This document shows, piece after piece, positions 1 through 12,244 of a stretch of 64,000 nt of DNA. This DNA is from Budorcas taxicolor. Taxonomy: Eukaryota; Chordata; Mammalia; Artiodactyla; Bovidae. A model generated the notes under the pieces. The model worked only from the letters and a program-made list of their open reading frames with translations, made no database searches and had not been told where the DNA came from. Every line of letters begins with the position of its first letter. Position 1 is the first letter of the stretch. The position numbers and the translations under genes are program-made. The DNA lies in the NCBI RefSeq assembly GCF_023091745.1, contig NC_068926.1, positions 46,276,001 to 46,340,000 on the forward strand, in the 5' to 3' direction.

Positions 1-768
1 GTTGAAAATGTTTAAAGCAAATTTGAATGAGCTGCCAACAATACAAATCCAGAAATGCAATTTTACATCCAGATGTATGACTTCCTTTCAGAACATCAGA
101 AGTTGTGGCATTACCGCCGAGGAAGCAGCATCGCACGCCCCCATCCTCAGGACCAAAGGCCCCGGTGTCCCAGAGCGGCGTTCACACACTGCACGGCTCA
201 GCCCAGGCAGCCAGACGGCTTGAGAGGGTACGGAATCCCAGGGGCACAGGGGTCCCAGCCCCCGCCAGGGCGGAGTCCAGGGCTTCCTTCAGAGCCCTAG
301 TCCACAAGCACCTGGGCATCCTGAGAGTCAGACAGAAGTCCAGGTGCTAGAACTCATCAGGGCTTCTGCTCTTGCAGTCCACAGCTTGGGGAGCTGCACT
401 CCACTGTTTAGATGCTACAGCGGTCAAGGTGCACGACCCCCAACAGGTGATCCTGGGGGAACTGCACCCACTTGCCTGCCACCCTCTGGCCCAGGACAGG
501 CTCATGGTCCAGGCAGACCAACTTACACACCCTCCCTCCTGCTCTCTCCTGGGGCCTTCCATGGTGACGAGGGGACATGCACAGAGAGGCGACCGTCAGC
601 ACCAGCACAGCGTCCCTAACCAGCCCGGACCACCCTTGGGCGGAGCTCCTCCAGTCCTGTGAGCTAAAAGTGCCCTTCTGGAAAACTCTCTCTTCACTAA
701 AGTCAGCCAAAGCCGGAGTCTGCTCCAGTGTTGCAGACTATGAACTGAACATGCGCTAACTACTTCCT

Positions 769-1032
769 GCTGCTGCTAAGTTGCTCTAGTCGTGTCCGAC
801 TCTGTGCGACCCCATAGACGGCAGCCCACCAGGCTCCCCCATCCCTGGGATTCTCCAGGCAAGTGCAGTGGGTTGCCATTTCCTTCTCCAATGCACGAAA
901 GTGAAAAGTGAAAGTGAAGTCGCTCAGTCATGCCCAACGCTAGTGACCCCATGGACTGCAGCCCACCAGGCTCCTCCATCCATGGGATTTTCCAGGCAAA
1001 AGTACTGGAGTGGGGTGCCATTGCCTTCTCCG
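769..1032 (-). mobile_element. BOV-A2 SINE, dimeric
   Basis: Two BovA monomers in tandem, beginning with the (gct)n edge on the plus strand. An 11-bp direct repeat aactacttcct at 758-768 and 1033-1043 is a clear target-site duplication. Confidence 0.95.
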
Positions 1033-1802
1033 AACTACTTCCTAGGTGGGTGTCATTATCCCAGCTTACTAAGGATGAAACAGAGGCAGAGAGGCTAGCA
1101 CCCCATTGGGGAGCACACAGCTGTATTTGTTGAGTCAGTGTATGAGCCAATGAATAAACATCTTCTCGGAGGACAAATTACACCTCTGATAGTTTTGTGA
1201 TGCAGATTTTCTTACTACTCCCTAGACTACTCACCTCTCTGCCTCCGAAATAACTTCGGGTGGGCAATACCAGCCCCTTCCACGTGAGGCTCACACTGTG
1301 AACTGCGATGGCAGCCACACTTTCCCCAGTATCTGGGCTGGTCACTGTGGTCCCCATCCTGCCTGGATCTCCTCCCCCGTGGTGGCTGCAGCAGCCCCTG
1401 CTGACAGGCACACGGCAGCCTTGGGTCAGAGGCAGGCAGACCCAGCACAGTCTGGCTCTGTCCACAGCCCCATCACTGGTCCTCCGGGAGATGGTATCAG
1501 ATATACAGAGGGACAGACCCTCCATTTTGACCACTTCCCAGACTCCTGCTACTGGAACATCACCAATATTGGGCTCCATCCCTTCCAAACTGTATGACAA
1601 GCCTGGTGGATGGACGGCCTATCTTTGGGACTGACAGTCAGATGGAGTGAAGGCCAATAGATGGGTGAATTTTAGACAACAGCCACTGAAACTGACAACA
1701 CTTAGTGCTTCAAGATACTGACTTTTGGTTTTCTAATTCTCAGTTTCCAAAGAATCTGCTTCTCTCAGTCTGCTTCTTTCTGAGGGTAACAAAGGTCTTA
1801 TC

Positions 1803-1975
1803 TTCATTGGAGATGCAAGAGATGCAGGTTCGATCCCTGAGTTGGGAAGATTCCCTGCAGAAGGAAATGGTAACTCATTCCAGTATTCTTGCCTGGGAGA
1901 TGCCATGGACAGAGGAGCCTGGTGGGCTACAGTCCATGGGGTCACAGAGTTGGACAGGACTGAGCGACTGAGCAT
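1803..1975 (+). mobile_element. Bov-tA SINE, 5'-truncated
   Basis: It contains the B-box-like ggttcgatccctgag and the BovA tail through tccatggggtcacagagttg; the 5' tRNA head is incomplete. Confidence 0.9.
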
Positions 1976-2754
1976 GCCGGCACACATCTTCATTGACCAA
2001 GGAAAGGTGACCGTTCCGTCTTGATTCTTAAATAAAGGTTCTGACTAGCGGCTAAGAGCAATTCTAACTGGCCAGAGCTCTGCCATTTCTGAAGCATCTT
2101 TTAGGCAGGGGACTCTGGCACTTGTCCCAGAATTGACTACAGCAAGGAGGTGCCCTCAGTAACTTCTCGAGGGTGGTGTACATCTGCTCCCCATTCCCAT
2201 CCCCCTCAACTGGACTGTCTATCACAACAGTCTGTACCCTGCTGCCAGCTGCCTGGCTACATGCTCTGAGCTGGGAAGGGTCACAGCCCTGCAGGCTCCC
2301 CATGCAAGACAGGACACTCAGAGGAGCCTCAGGAACCCGTAAGCAGAGACCTGCAAATCAGCACAACTGGCATCGGCCAAAGGATGGGTCAGAATCTGGA
2401 CTGTTCGGTGGTTTGGGGAGCAAGGAATGTGAAGTAAAAAGGCACTGTGATGGTTTGAGCATGGGCTCTGATGATACACACTCTGGGTACCAGGCACGCC
2501 CGACACATCAACTCTGAACAAGGTATAGAGCAGGAGCCCAGGCCACGCTGGCCATCATGGTCTACCTGACCCAGGTCCCCACCCACAGGCAACACGGAAC
2601 ACTTAATGAGCACTGGGGTCTCCAAGCAAAGCCCCTTGATATCAGGGCAGTGGATTCTAGTTTATTTCACTGTACCCGTAACTGACTTCAGTTGGTTTCC
2701 TAAAAAAAGAAAAAATAGTGAGAACATTGTTTTCATGTAAAGAATCAAGTGGTG

Positions 2755-3115
2755 TGACATTAAAGAGGATGAAACAATGCCATCTGTAGCAACACGGATA
2801 GACCTAGAGATTGTCATACTGTGTGGAGTAAGTCAGACAGAGAAGGGGAAATAGTTCATGAAATCCCTTATATGGGAAAGCTAAAAAGAAACTGTACAAA
2901 TGAACTCATTTACAAAACAGAAACAGACTCACAGACTTAGAGAATGAACTTATGGTTGCTGGGGGCCGGGGGTGGAGAAGGACGGGAGAAAGGGACAGTT
3001 AGGGAGTTTGGGATGGACATGTACACACCGCTGTATTTAAAATGGATAACCAACAGGGACCTACTGTATAGCACAGGGGACTCTGCTCAGTGTTATGTGG
3101 CAGCCTGGATGGGAG
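2755..3115 (+). mobile_element. L1 3' end (3' UTR region)
   Basis: It matches the usual L1 3' sequence order: gatgaaacaatgccat, acagactcacagacttagag, then ggacctactgtatagcacag. Noncoding remnant. Confidence 0.85.
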
Positions 3116-3124
3116 GGGAGTCTG

Positions 3125-3325
3125 GGGAAGCACTGGGGTGTGTGTGGGCATGTGTGTCTATACGTGTGCTACATCAGAGTGTGTGCATATATGTGTGCTT
3201 CGGTGTGTGTACTGTGTGTGTGTGTGTGTGTCTGTGTCTGTATGAGTGCTGGATCTGGTTGTGCACATATTATTTGTGTGGCAGTGTGTGTCCTGGGGAT
3301 GTGTGTGTGTGCACACGGACATCCA
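3125..3325 (+). repeat. TG-rich low-complexity tract
   Basis: An imperfect (TG)n-rich stretch with an uninterrupted (GT)n core near 3213-3231, at the 3' side of the L1 remnant. The long ORFs across it are repeat artefacts. Confidence 0.9.
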
Positions 3326-5392
3326 TGCCCTGTGAACTCACTGGGGGTCTGGACACCAAGAAGCCCTGCATTGAGTCCTCTGTCCCCATCTCCCCTGCCC
3401 ACTCAGCCTATCTCAGCTTCAGGACCTTGTCCCCAAGCCCCCAACTCTCCAGCACCTGCAGCCCCAGCTCAGCCTGCTCCCCGACATCCACCAAGACTCA
3501 CAGCCCCCTTCAGGGCCACTTCAACCTCAAACACACATCGCTTCCAGAATCATTCAGAGCAAGCCTTCTCTGCTTTTATGCACTTGGATTACAGACTTGC
3601 AATACCTCCATGCCACATCATAAAACCCCCAACACCAGAAGCACTAAAAATGCCTCTGTTTCACACTAGAACCAAATTTCCAATACAGGCGAGCCCGCCG
3701 AGCTCATTTGCCTCATTAGCTGCCTCCTCTGGATGGCGGCCGGGGAAGAGCCTCTGGCCTGGGTGAGCATCCTCTCCATAGAAAGAGGAGCCACACAAAT
3801 ACACACAAATAACACAAATCAGGACAGAGCCACTTATATGGTGCTGCTGCCTCTGAGCTCAGCACTCGTTCAACAAATATTTTCTGAGCCAAAGCTCAAT
3901 GCCAGGCATCAGGAGGAAGGAATCAATGGTTCCAAATGGGGTCCAGGGCAGCTTGCCCACAAATGCACAGGCTCATTTAAGAGATGGTCAGTTTGAACGC
4001 TTATTTTGATTCCCACTCCTCTCTAGCTACCCTGCCCTTCTACATATACTTTCTGTATACCCACAACTGCCGTGAGTTCAGCTACTCAGAGTCCTCAACT
4101 GCTAGAATTGCTTTTAGTAGGTAAGAGCTTCCTGTCTGAGGTCACTCCCTTCCTGTACAGCCCTCAGTCATGTACTGGACTAAAGGCGAGAGCCCCTAAC
4201 TTTCAAGGGGACCATTCTGAAGGCCATCCCAGCTTCAGAGCTCACCACGGGGTCACCTTCAGTCTTTGCTGACACTGCATCACAGGCCGCCTTCTTCTAC
4301 ACAGCCTTCCTTCCTTTCCCATATAAGCCAAGCTTGCAATCCCTCTTGAGTAAACTTCTTGCACACAAATGTCAAAAAAGAAGAGATGATCAGTTTGCAT
4401 AAATACTAAGATGCAATTCTCGGAGGCGGCACTAGTGCAGAGCAAAGACGTTAAAGAGGGAGACGGGGTTCTTCCATGGGGAGATCAGAGAAGGCTTCGT
4501 GGAGGAGGCAGTAATGACTCCAGTGACCTTGACACGGGTGGGACTAGACCCCAGAGATGTGGACGGCCTTCCAGATAATAGGAGAGGCACACACAAAGGC
4601 AGAGGCCCACCAGGCCCAGACTTCACGGGAGAGCGAGTGTTTCTGTTCCTCTGGACAGAGGTTCAAGCAGAAAGTCACACTGGAAAGGTCCACTCAAGAC
4701 TGACCATGCGGCCCGAAGTTGAAATGCGTCTTCAGGGAAATCTGAATCACTGAAAGATTTTAAATAGCTGAGTAAGACCACCTGGCATGTGTTTCTGGAA
4801 GACAAGTTTGGGAACTCGGGAAGAATAAAGCGGGGAGAACAGTCAGGAAGCTTCTAGCTCAGGCAGAACCAAATCAGCAATGAGACTCTGAACCAGGGGT
4901 GGGGCAGCTGGAGGTGAGGGATGCTCAGAACACAGGGTCACAGCTGGTCCCACCCAGAGACCAGGAGCCAGGAGGGCACCACGGTGCCAGACTCTGAGCA
5001 GAGAGAAGGCAATACAGTGACAGGAGGTCAGACACAGAGGACATGCAGGCTGGGGGGTAACATGCCCACCTGCACACCTCAGGTGGAGAAACCTGCCATG
5101 GAACAGGAGTGAGACCATGGGGAAAAGTGGGTTTTGTGTCACCAGGAACGTCAGTCCGGAAGTGGTGGCTGAAATCAAGGCAACCTCATGAATTCAGAGA
5201 GGTAAACGTTCCTGCAGATGGAGTTGGAGCAGGTGGCGCAGTGGAGGAGGGGCTGATACCAGAGAAAGGGCACCACCTGCAGGGGGACACGTCTGCAGAC
5301 CCGGAAGTGGGAGCCTCAGGGGCTGCAGGGGGTGGGGTGGGCTTTGACAGAGCGCAGGCGAGCAGAGGACTCTGGAGATGCGCTGCGTGCAG

Positions 5393-5585
5393 GCTAAGTC
5401 GCTTCAGTCGTGTCTGACTCTCTGTTACCCCATGGACGATAGCCCACCACGTTCCTCTGTCCATGGGGATCCTCCAGGCAAGAGTGCTGGAGGAATCTTC
5501 CCAACCCAGGGATGGAACCCGAGTCTCACATGTCTCCTGTATTGGCAGGTGGGTTCTTTACCACTAGCACCACCTGGAAAGCTCC
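5393..5585 (-). mobile_element. Bov-tA SINE
   Basis: On the plus strand it runs from gctaagtcgcttcagtcgtg to the complement of the tRNA-like head, ending ccacctggaaagctcc. Confidence 0.92.
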
Positions 5586-5679
5586 TCTGAAGACATCTCT
5601 GCAGTGTGCAAATGTGTATAGAAAGTGGGGATGGTAAAAATCAACCTAGTTTGAAGAAGAGAAGGGGGAGGTGGGTGTT

Positions 5680-6440
5680 GAACAAGATCGCTGAAACATG
5701 GGATCCAGCGAAGCCACTTCTGCAAGGACATACCCAAAAGGACTGAAAGTAGGGTCTGGGAGAAATGCTTGCGCGCACACACACACACATTCATGGCAGC
5801 GTTACACACAATAGCCTAAATGTGGGAACAGCCCAAGTGTTCACTGACGGATGTGTGGGTGAACAAAGCGTGCTCCACCCACACCATACACTAGGATTCG
5901 GCCTTAAAAAGAAGGACATTCTGGGGCTTCCCTGGCAGTCCAAATGGTTAAATTTCTGCTCTTCTACTGCAGGGGGCGCAGGTTTGATCCCTGGTCTGGG
6001 AACTATGATTCCGAATGCTTCACAGCGAGGCCATAAAAGAAAAAGAGAAAACAAACAAAAAAAGGAGGACATTCTGTTCCTTCTGTTCTGACTTTTGCTA
6101 TCACACAGATGAACCTTAGGACTTGATGCTCAGTGAAATAAGCCAGACACGAAGGGACAAATCCTCTCTGATTCTACTTACACGAAGGCCCCACAGTAGT
6201 CAAAGCCACAGAGATAGAAAGGAAAAGGGTGTGTGCCGAGTGGGGACTGAGGATGAGGAGGGGGAATTCGCGTTTAATGAGGACAGAGTTTGGGTTGTTT
6301 GAAATCAGGAGAGTTCTGGGGAGGGATGGTGGTGAAGGATGCGCACCAATGTGAAACGTGCTTAACACCACTGAACGGTGCACTTAAAAATGGTCAAGAT
6401 GGTGAATTTTATGTTATGTGTATTTTACCACATTTTTTTA
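5680..6440 (+). mobile_element. Old L1 3' end, interrupted by a SINE
   Basis: Degenerate L1 3' sequence with (CA)n near 5775-5789, ggaacagcccaagtgttcac and a terminal A/T-rich end ttttaccacattttttta. Split at 5924-6066 by a CHR-type SINE. Confidence 0.75.
5924..6066 (+). mobile_element. CHR-type (tRNA-Glu-derived) SINE
   Basis: It starts gggcttccctggcagtcc, has the B-box-like ggtttgatccctggtc and an A-rich tail. Flanked by aggacattctg at 5913-5923 and 6067-6077, an 11-bp target-site duplication inside the older L1. Confidence 0.9.
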
Positions 6441-6663
6441 AATGTTTTGTGATTTTTCAAAAAGAGAGAGAGAGACCGGGTAGGGGAACAGTCTCAGGTG
6501 AAGACTGTTTGCGGGTGGATGAAGAGGACGAGAGAAGGGGGAACGAGCAGGTGGCAGGGGTCGGGGGCCGGTGGCCAGGGATGGAGGGAAGGTTCCTGAA
6601 GAAGGTTGGCCGTGGAGTAGAGGAGGAAGGAGTGATGAGAGGGGCAGTAAGGAATCAGCGAGA

Positions 6664-7956
6664 CCAGTCAGTTTAGCTCAGTCGCTCAGTGGTGTCTGAC
6701 TCTTTGAGATGCCACAGACTGTAGCACATCAGGCTTCTTTGTCCTTCACTAGCTCCTGGAATTCGCTCAGACTCACGTCCATTGAGTCTGTGATGTCATC
6801 TAACCATCTCATCCTCTGTCTTCCCCTTCTCCTCCTGCCTTCAATCTTTCCCAGCATCACAGGCTTTTCCAATGAGACAGTTCTTCACATCAGGTGGCCA
6901 AAGTACTAGACCTTCATCTTCAGCATCAGTCCTTCCAATGAATATTCAGGACTGATTTCCTTTAGGATGGACTGGTTGGATCTCCTTGCAGTCCAAGAGA
7001 CTCTCAAGAGTCTTCTCCAACACCACAGTTCAAAAGCATCAATTCTTCGGTGCTCAGCTTCCTTTATGGTCCAGCTCTCACATCCATACATGCCTACTGG
7101 AATAACCATAGCTTTGACTAGAAGGACCTTTGTTGGCAAAATAATGTCTCTGCTTTTTAATATGCTGTCTAGCTTTTTTTCAAAGGAGCAAGTGTCTTTT
7201 GATTTCATGGCTGCAATCACTATGTGCAGTGATTTTGGAGCCCAGGAAAATAAAGTATGTCACTGTTTCCATTGTTTACCATCTATTTGCCATGAAGTGA
7301 TGGGACCGGTTGCCATGATCTTAGGTTTTTGAATGTTGAGTTTCAAGCCACCTTTTTCACTTTCCTCCTTCACTCTCATCAAGAGACTCTTTAGTTCCTC
7401 TTTCTTTCTGCCATAAGGGTGGTGTCATCTGCATATCTGAGGTTATTGATATTTCTCCCGGAAATCTTGATTCCAAATTGTGCTTCATCCAGTCCGGCAT
7501 TTCGCATGATGTACTTTGCATATAAATTAAATAAGCACAGTGACAATATACAACCTTGACGTACTCCTTTCGCAGTTTGGAAGCAGTCCACTTGTTCCAT
7601 GTCCAGTTCTAACTATTGCTTCTTGAACTGCATACAGATTTCTCAGGAGGCAGGTAAGGTGGTCTCGTATTCCCGTCTCTAAGAATTTTCCACAATGTTT
7701 TGTGACCCACATAGCCAAAGGCTTTAGCATAGTCAATGAAGCAGAAGTAGATGTTTTTCTGGATTTCTCTTGCTTTTTCTATGGTCTAACAGATGTTGGC
7801 AATTTGGTCTCTGGTTCCTCTGCCTTTTCTAAATCCAATTTGAACATCTGGATGTTCTTGGTTCATGTACTGCTGAAGCCTAGCTTGGAGAATTTTGAGC
7901 ATTACTTTGCTAGCGTGTGAGATGAGTGCAATTGTGCAGTAGTTTGAAACATTCTC
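6664..7956 (-). mobile_element. BovB (RTE) LINE, 3' segment with broken reverse transcriptase
   Basis: Minus-strand ORF pieces at 6906-7220, 7391-7600, 7527-7736 and 7786-8013 match the BovB reverse transcriptase, including the LRYADDTTLMA catalytic motif and the C-terminal AFELWCWRRLLRVSWTARRS. The reading frame is interrupted by frameshifts and stops, so no functional protein is expected. It is continuous at the 5' side with an inverted BovB segment (7957-8372), and both lie within one target duplication: aatcagcgaga at 6653-6663 and aatcagcaaga at 8373-8383. Confidence 0.92.
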
Positions 7957-8372
7957 TGGCAACAAGAGAATGGGAAAGACTAGAGATGGCTTCAAGAAAG
8001 TTAGAGACACCAAGGGAACATTTCATGCAAAGATGGGCACAATAAAACACAGTATGGACCTAACAGAAGCAGAAGATATTAAGAAAAGCTGGCAAGAATA
8101 TACAGACTAACTATTCAAAAAAGATCTTAGTGACCCAGATAACTACGATGGTGCGATCAGTCACCTAGAGTCAGATATCCTGGGGTGCTCAGTCAAGTGG
8201 GCCTTAGGAAGCATCACTATGAACAAAGCTAGTGGAGGCGCTAGAATTCCAGCTGAGCTATTGCAAATCCTAAAGATGATGCTGTGAAAGTGCTGAACTC
8301 AATATGCCAGCAAATTTGGAAAACTCAGCAGTGGCCACAGGACTGGAAAAGGTCTGTTTTCATTCCAATCCC
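7957..8372 (+). mobile_element. BovB LINE, inverted 5' segment
   Basis: Plus-strand sequence encoding the BovB region before the reverse transcriptase core; 8310-8372 reads QQIWKTQQWPQDWKRSVFIP. In consensus order this piece ends roughly where the adjacent minus-strand segment begins, so the two form one insertion with its 5' part flipped. Confidence 0.88.
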
Positions 8373-8789
8373 AATCAGCAAGATGGTCAGGATGAAAGAG
8401 GGAATGGAGCAACAGCTGTCTGGTGCTGTCTATCTGCCTGGGAAAGCACAAGTGCAGACAGACACTGGCTGGAAAGTGTGGACAAATGGGCAGAGCTGGG
8501 TTCTGAGGGAACCAAGAAGGGGCCTGACCTTCGTGGGGAACCATGGCTGGGGGGTGGCAGGGTGAGGCAGGAGCTGCAGTGAGAGCTTGTCCTGACTCAT
8601 CAGCTTCCCTCAATGCTGTCTCATTGAGGAGGTGATAAAAACACAGGTAGACAGACACAGGGGTCGGCACACAGTAGGTCTTCAGATAATGTTGGCAGAA
8701 TGGGATGGAACAGTACAAAATGGAACAAAATAGAAGATCCTGGCGGGAACGGTCTTTGTAGGACTTCAAAGGATCAAAAGTGGATTGAG

Positions 8790-8975
8790 TTCTTATTACA
8801 CATAGAATGGATAAACAAGGTCCTAATGTACAGTTCAACATCCCTTCAACATCTATCATAAACCATCATGGAAGAGAATATGGAAAAGAATGTATACTGA
8901 ATCACTTTGCTATACAGCAGAAATGGATACAACATTATAAATCAACTAAACTTCAATAAAAATTTAATATATATA
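8790..8975 (+). mobile_element. L1 3' end fragment
   Basis: It contains ggataaacaaggtcctaatg, gaatcactttgctatacagc and the terminal aacttcaataaaaatt, the usual end of ruminant L1 copies. Confidence 0.85.
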
Positions 8976-10084
8976 TTGCATTCTTTAATAAATTCCTTGA
9001 AAACGTCAAGCTTCAACCATAGTGCACGATGCTGGCACAAGGAAAGTCACACTTTTTAAAGGACAGGTGCACATCTGTGTCCCTGATACACCTGTCATTC
9101 TTATCACAGACAAAGATAGAGTGAAGGTGGAGATAATCACAGTTACAACGGGGCAAAACAAATAGCTCAAAACTGAAAGTATAGAAACGTCTCTTTGAAA
9201 TGCTAAAATGTTTCCCAGAAAGAACCAAGCTTTCTGTCTCGCTAATGGCTATCAACTAAGATAAGTGAGAATGAGCCAAGGTATCCCCTCCTCCAAAGAC
9301 AACATTTATTGTAAAACAGAAATAGCCACAGTTGCTGTGCACACATCTATGAAAGCAACGTCTGATCTCAGAGGCCTTTTTACACAAAATTAATACTGTG
9401 CGTCCAACCCCAGAGCTATCCAGGGGACTTTCCACTGCTGTTCAAAAATAATCACGAGAATGGATGCCAAAATCCTAATTCTGGCCAGCACCGATCCATC
9501 CAAGATTTTTTCTACACTCATACAGACGATCAAATATTCCTTGCTGCAAAAGGAAATCAAAGAGCAGAAATGAGGACAAATTCACTCTAACTCACCAAAT
9601 GGTGCCGGAGGTGGACAGTGATAAGAGGGGAGCCCGATAAATTCTGGGAGAGCTTCGGCGTCGGGGAGACCTCCAGGGAGATCAGATAGCTGGTCGCAGA
9701 GAGCAAGCAGTTTTTGTAATTTGCTGCCTCGGCAATCCTTGGGAACAAATGAAAAATCATTACAAAACAGAAATTAAAAAAAAAAAACCTTGAGTTTAAA
9801 ATTTCATGTTAAGCCTGAGACTTTTGAGACTGAAAGCTTTTGGGGGTGGAGTTTTTATTTCTATCAAACAGCACATTCTGCTCTAAGACTTGGTGTTGGT
9901 ACCAAAAGGTGAGATGGAGCCCTTGACCTCACAGAGTCTATAATCTAGTAGAAGGAGGGGGTAATCCAGGAAGTGGGGAAGAACAGGAAGATCAAAACAA
10001 TGAGATTAAATCTTAGCCATACATTCACTTGACCTGGGACAAGTGACTTACCTGTTGGAATTTGCTATGCCTAAATTATAAACC

Positions 10085-10800
10085 GCTGTGGCAAACAGTA
10101 ATGTGATGGACACCTGTTGTCACCCAGTAGCCCTTCATCCCTCTGCTGATAAAGGCACCTCAGCTTCCCTCCAGGTGACCACCGCTTCCTGACTTATAGC
10201 CCATATGCTTTGGTGGGACCTCCATCCTTAACTCAAGAGTAAACCCCGCTATCACAATTTGAGTGAATCAGTGCACTGCATTCCTCAGACCATACTGATT
10301 GTTCAGATGCAAGCACATGTTCCATTACGATCCGAAGAGAAGTAACAAGATGGAAATGCTGGGTCAGAGATCCCCACTTCTCTCTGCTAGATGTCAGTCT
10401 GGAACCATGAGGTTCTAGCTGCTGCTGCTGCTGCTAAGTCGCTTCAGTCGTGTCCAATTCTGTGTGACCCCATAGATGGTAGCCCACCAGGCTCCCCCGT
10501 CCCTGGGATTCTCCAGGCAAGAACACTGGAGTGGGTTGCCATTTCCTTCTCCAGAGGTTCCAGCGGCGGCTTATAATCATGAACAGAGAGACTGACTGCG
10601 AAGGAGGTCCACACCCAGGAAAAGCTGAGAGATGGAGTTGAGTGATAGCAACTGGACGCTGGATCAAGCTGCTCCTGAAGCCAGCTGTCCATGCACCTTT
10701 CAGCTTATGTGATCCAACAAACTCCCCTTTTGTTTAAAACAGCTTATGCTTGGGTTTCTGTTGCTCATGCCCAATCAAAAGAATCTTGGCTGATAGACAT
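10085..10800 (+). repeat. Old interspersed repeat (possibly LTR-derived), interrupted by BOV-A2
   Basis: The end segment ggtttctgttgctcatgccc followed by a degraded tail resembles the 3' end of an old mammalian repeat family that I cannot name. A BOV-A2 monomer at about 10420-10555 interrupts it. No termini defined. Confidence 0.35.
10420..10555 (-). mobile_element. BOV-A2 SINE, single monomer
   Basis: (gct)n edge, then aagtcgcttcagtcgtgtcc and gccatttccttctccag: one BovA unit. Confidence 0.93.
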
Positions 10801-11486
10801 AGTACTTGTCTCGTGGCGTTATGAAGCTGAAATGACATTCGGGGCCAGGACTAGGATGAGGGAGACAAGGAACTTGGGGTGCAAGACCTAAGAAGGTGTT
10901 CACTTTCAGGGTTTGCCTCTTGCAGCACATGAATGACCCCAAGAATGAACGCCACTCTGAACGCTGTGTTCTTGGTGACTGCTTATCTAGCCCTCACCCT
11001 CGCCCTGCCTGGTATACGGTCAGTAATCAGCAAACGTCTGTTGCCTTACTCTGAATTTCAGACATTTCACTAGGATGCCTGCGACATGAAGTCATTCAGG
11101 CCCGACTCAGGTCACCCAGTCATCTGCTGGTTTCTTTCCTAATCTAGACTTTTGCATGGAGATTCTGTCCCTTCCTTGTGTTTATACTCACAGAATCATC
11201 TTCATAACATCAAGCAGATCCCTGGGAGCTGGGTGTACAATCTACTTCCTCCCTCAACTAGTTTTACCTGTTAACTAGACTCAAAGCTGGTGACCAGGAC
11301 TAGAGCCTATGAGACCCACGCATCTCCCCCCAGCACCACCATCATCACCATGGGACCCAGCTCTTTAAACAAGCCCCTAACATGAGTCCCTAAAAAAGAG
11401 CAGGTCCCCAGCAGCACACAGAACTATTCCTGGAATTGTCAATGTGAGATGTTTTTTAAAAATATTGTTGTAAAGATTTAAAACCC

Positions 11487-11630
11487 CTGGGACTTCCCTA
11501 GTGGTCCAGTGGTTAAGAATCTACAACTGCTGAGCCTGCACACCACAACTAAAGAAGTCCACGTGCCTCCACAAACAGCCTGCATGCCACAAAGAAGACC
11601 AAGCATAGTCCAAAATTTAAAAAAAAAAAA
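11487..11630 (+). mobile_element. CHR-type SINE
   Basis: It starts with cttccctagtggtccagtgg after the duplication and ends in a long A run. The direct repeat aaagatttaaaaccc at 11472-11486 and 11631-11645 is a perfect 15-bp target-site duplication. Confidence 0.95.
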
Positions 11631-11972
11631 AAAGATTTAAAACCCTAGCCCTGCCTTCATGGAAATACCCTGCCTAAGGGTATTTCCAACAGAAAATATT
11701 CCCTGTAGCAAAACAGAGGCATGGATTCCTCATGTTTGTGAATATCACCAAGGTTGGAAAGCTGAGGAGCTGCTGGAAACTCAGAGAACATGGTTGATTT
11801 GCTTTCTGATTATTCTTCTCTGGAAAGGCATCACTGTGCAAGCCCCAAGCTACAAGACACATATGGAATAAGTCACACAGGTTTAAAAAAGTGAAAGACA
11901 CTGAAAAGCAAGTCTTACTCTAGCTCGTGGTTCTCAGCCATTGTTTTTCATTATGGCCCCCTAAAGAGTCCT

Positions 11973-12244
11973 CAGAGAAGGCAGTGGCACCCCACTCCAG
12001 TACTTTTGCCTGGAAAATCCCATGGATGGAGGAGCTTGGTAGGCTGCAGTCCATGGGGTCGCGAAGAGTCGGACACGACTGAGCGATTTCACTTTGACTT
12101 TTCACTTTCATGCATTGGAGAAGGAAATGGCAACCCACTCCAGTGTTTTTGCCTGGAGAATCCCAGGGACAGGGGAGCCTGGTTGGCTGCCGTCTATGGG
12201 GTCGCACAGAGTTGGACATGACTGAAGCAACTTAGCAGCAGCAG
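11973..12244 (+). mobile_element. BOV-A2 SINE, full dimer
   Basis: 272 bp, from gagaaggcagtggcacccc to the (agc)n end. Flanked by aaagagtcct at 11963-11972 and 12245-12254. Confidence 0.96.

Noticed and set aside
2944..3766. Long overlapping plus-strand ORFs (241 and 223 codons)
   Set aside because: They run through an L1 3' UTR remnant and a TG-rich tract; composition and frame-sharing show they are repeat artefacts, not genes.
5765..5790. CA-rich run considered as a separate microsatellite
   Set aside because: Short, and part of the L1 3' end described above.
8299..8859. 186-codon minus-strand ORF
   Set aside because: It overlaps the complement of the inverted BovB segment and an L1 end; no protein signature.
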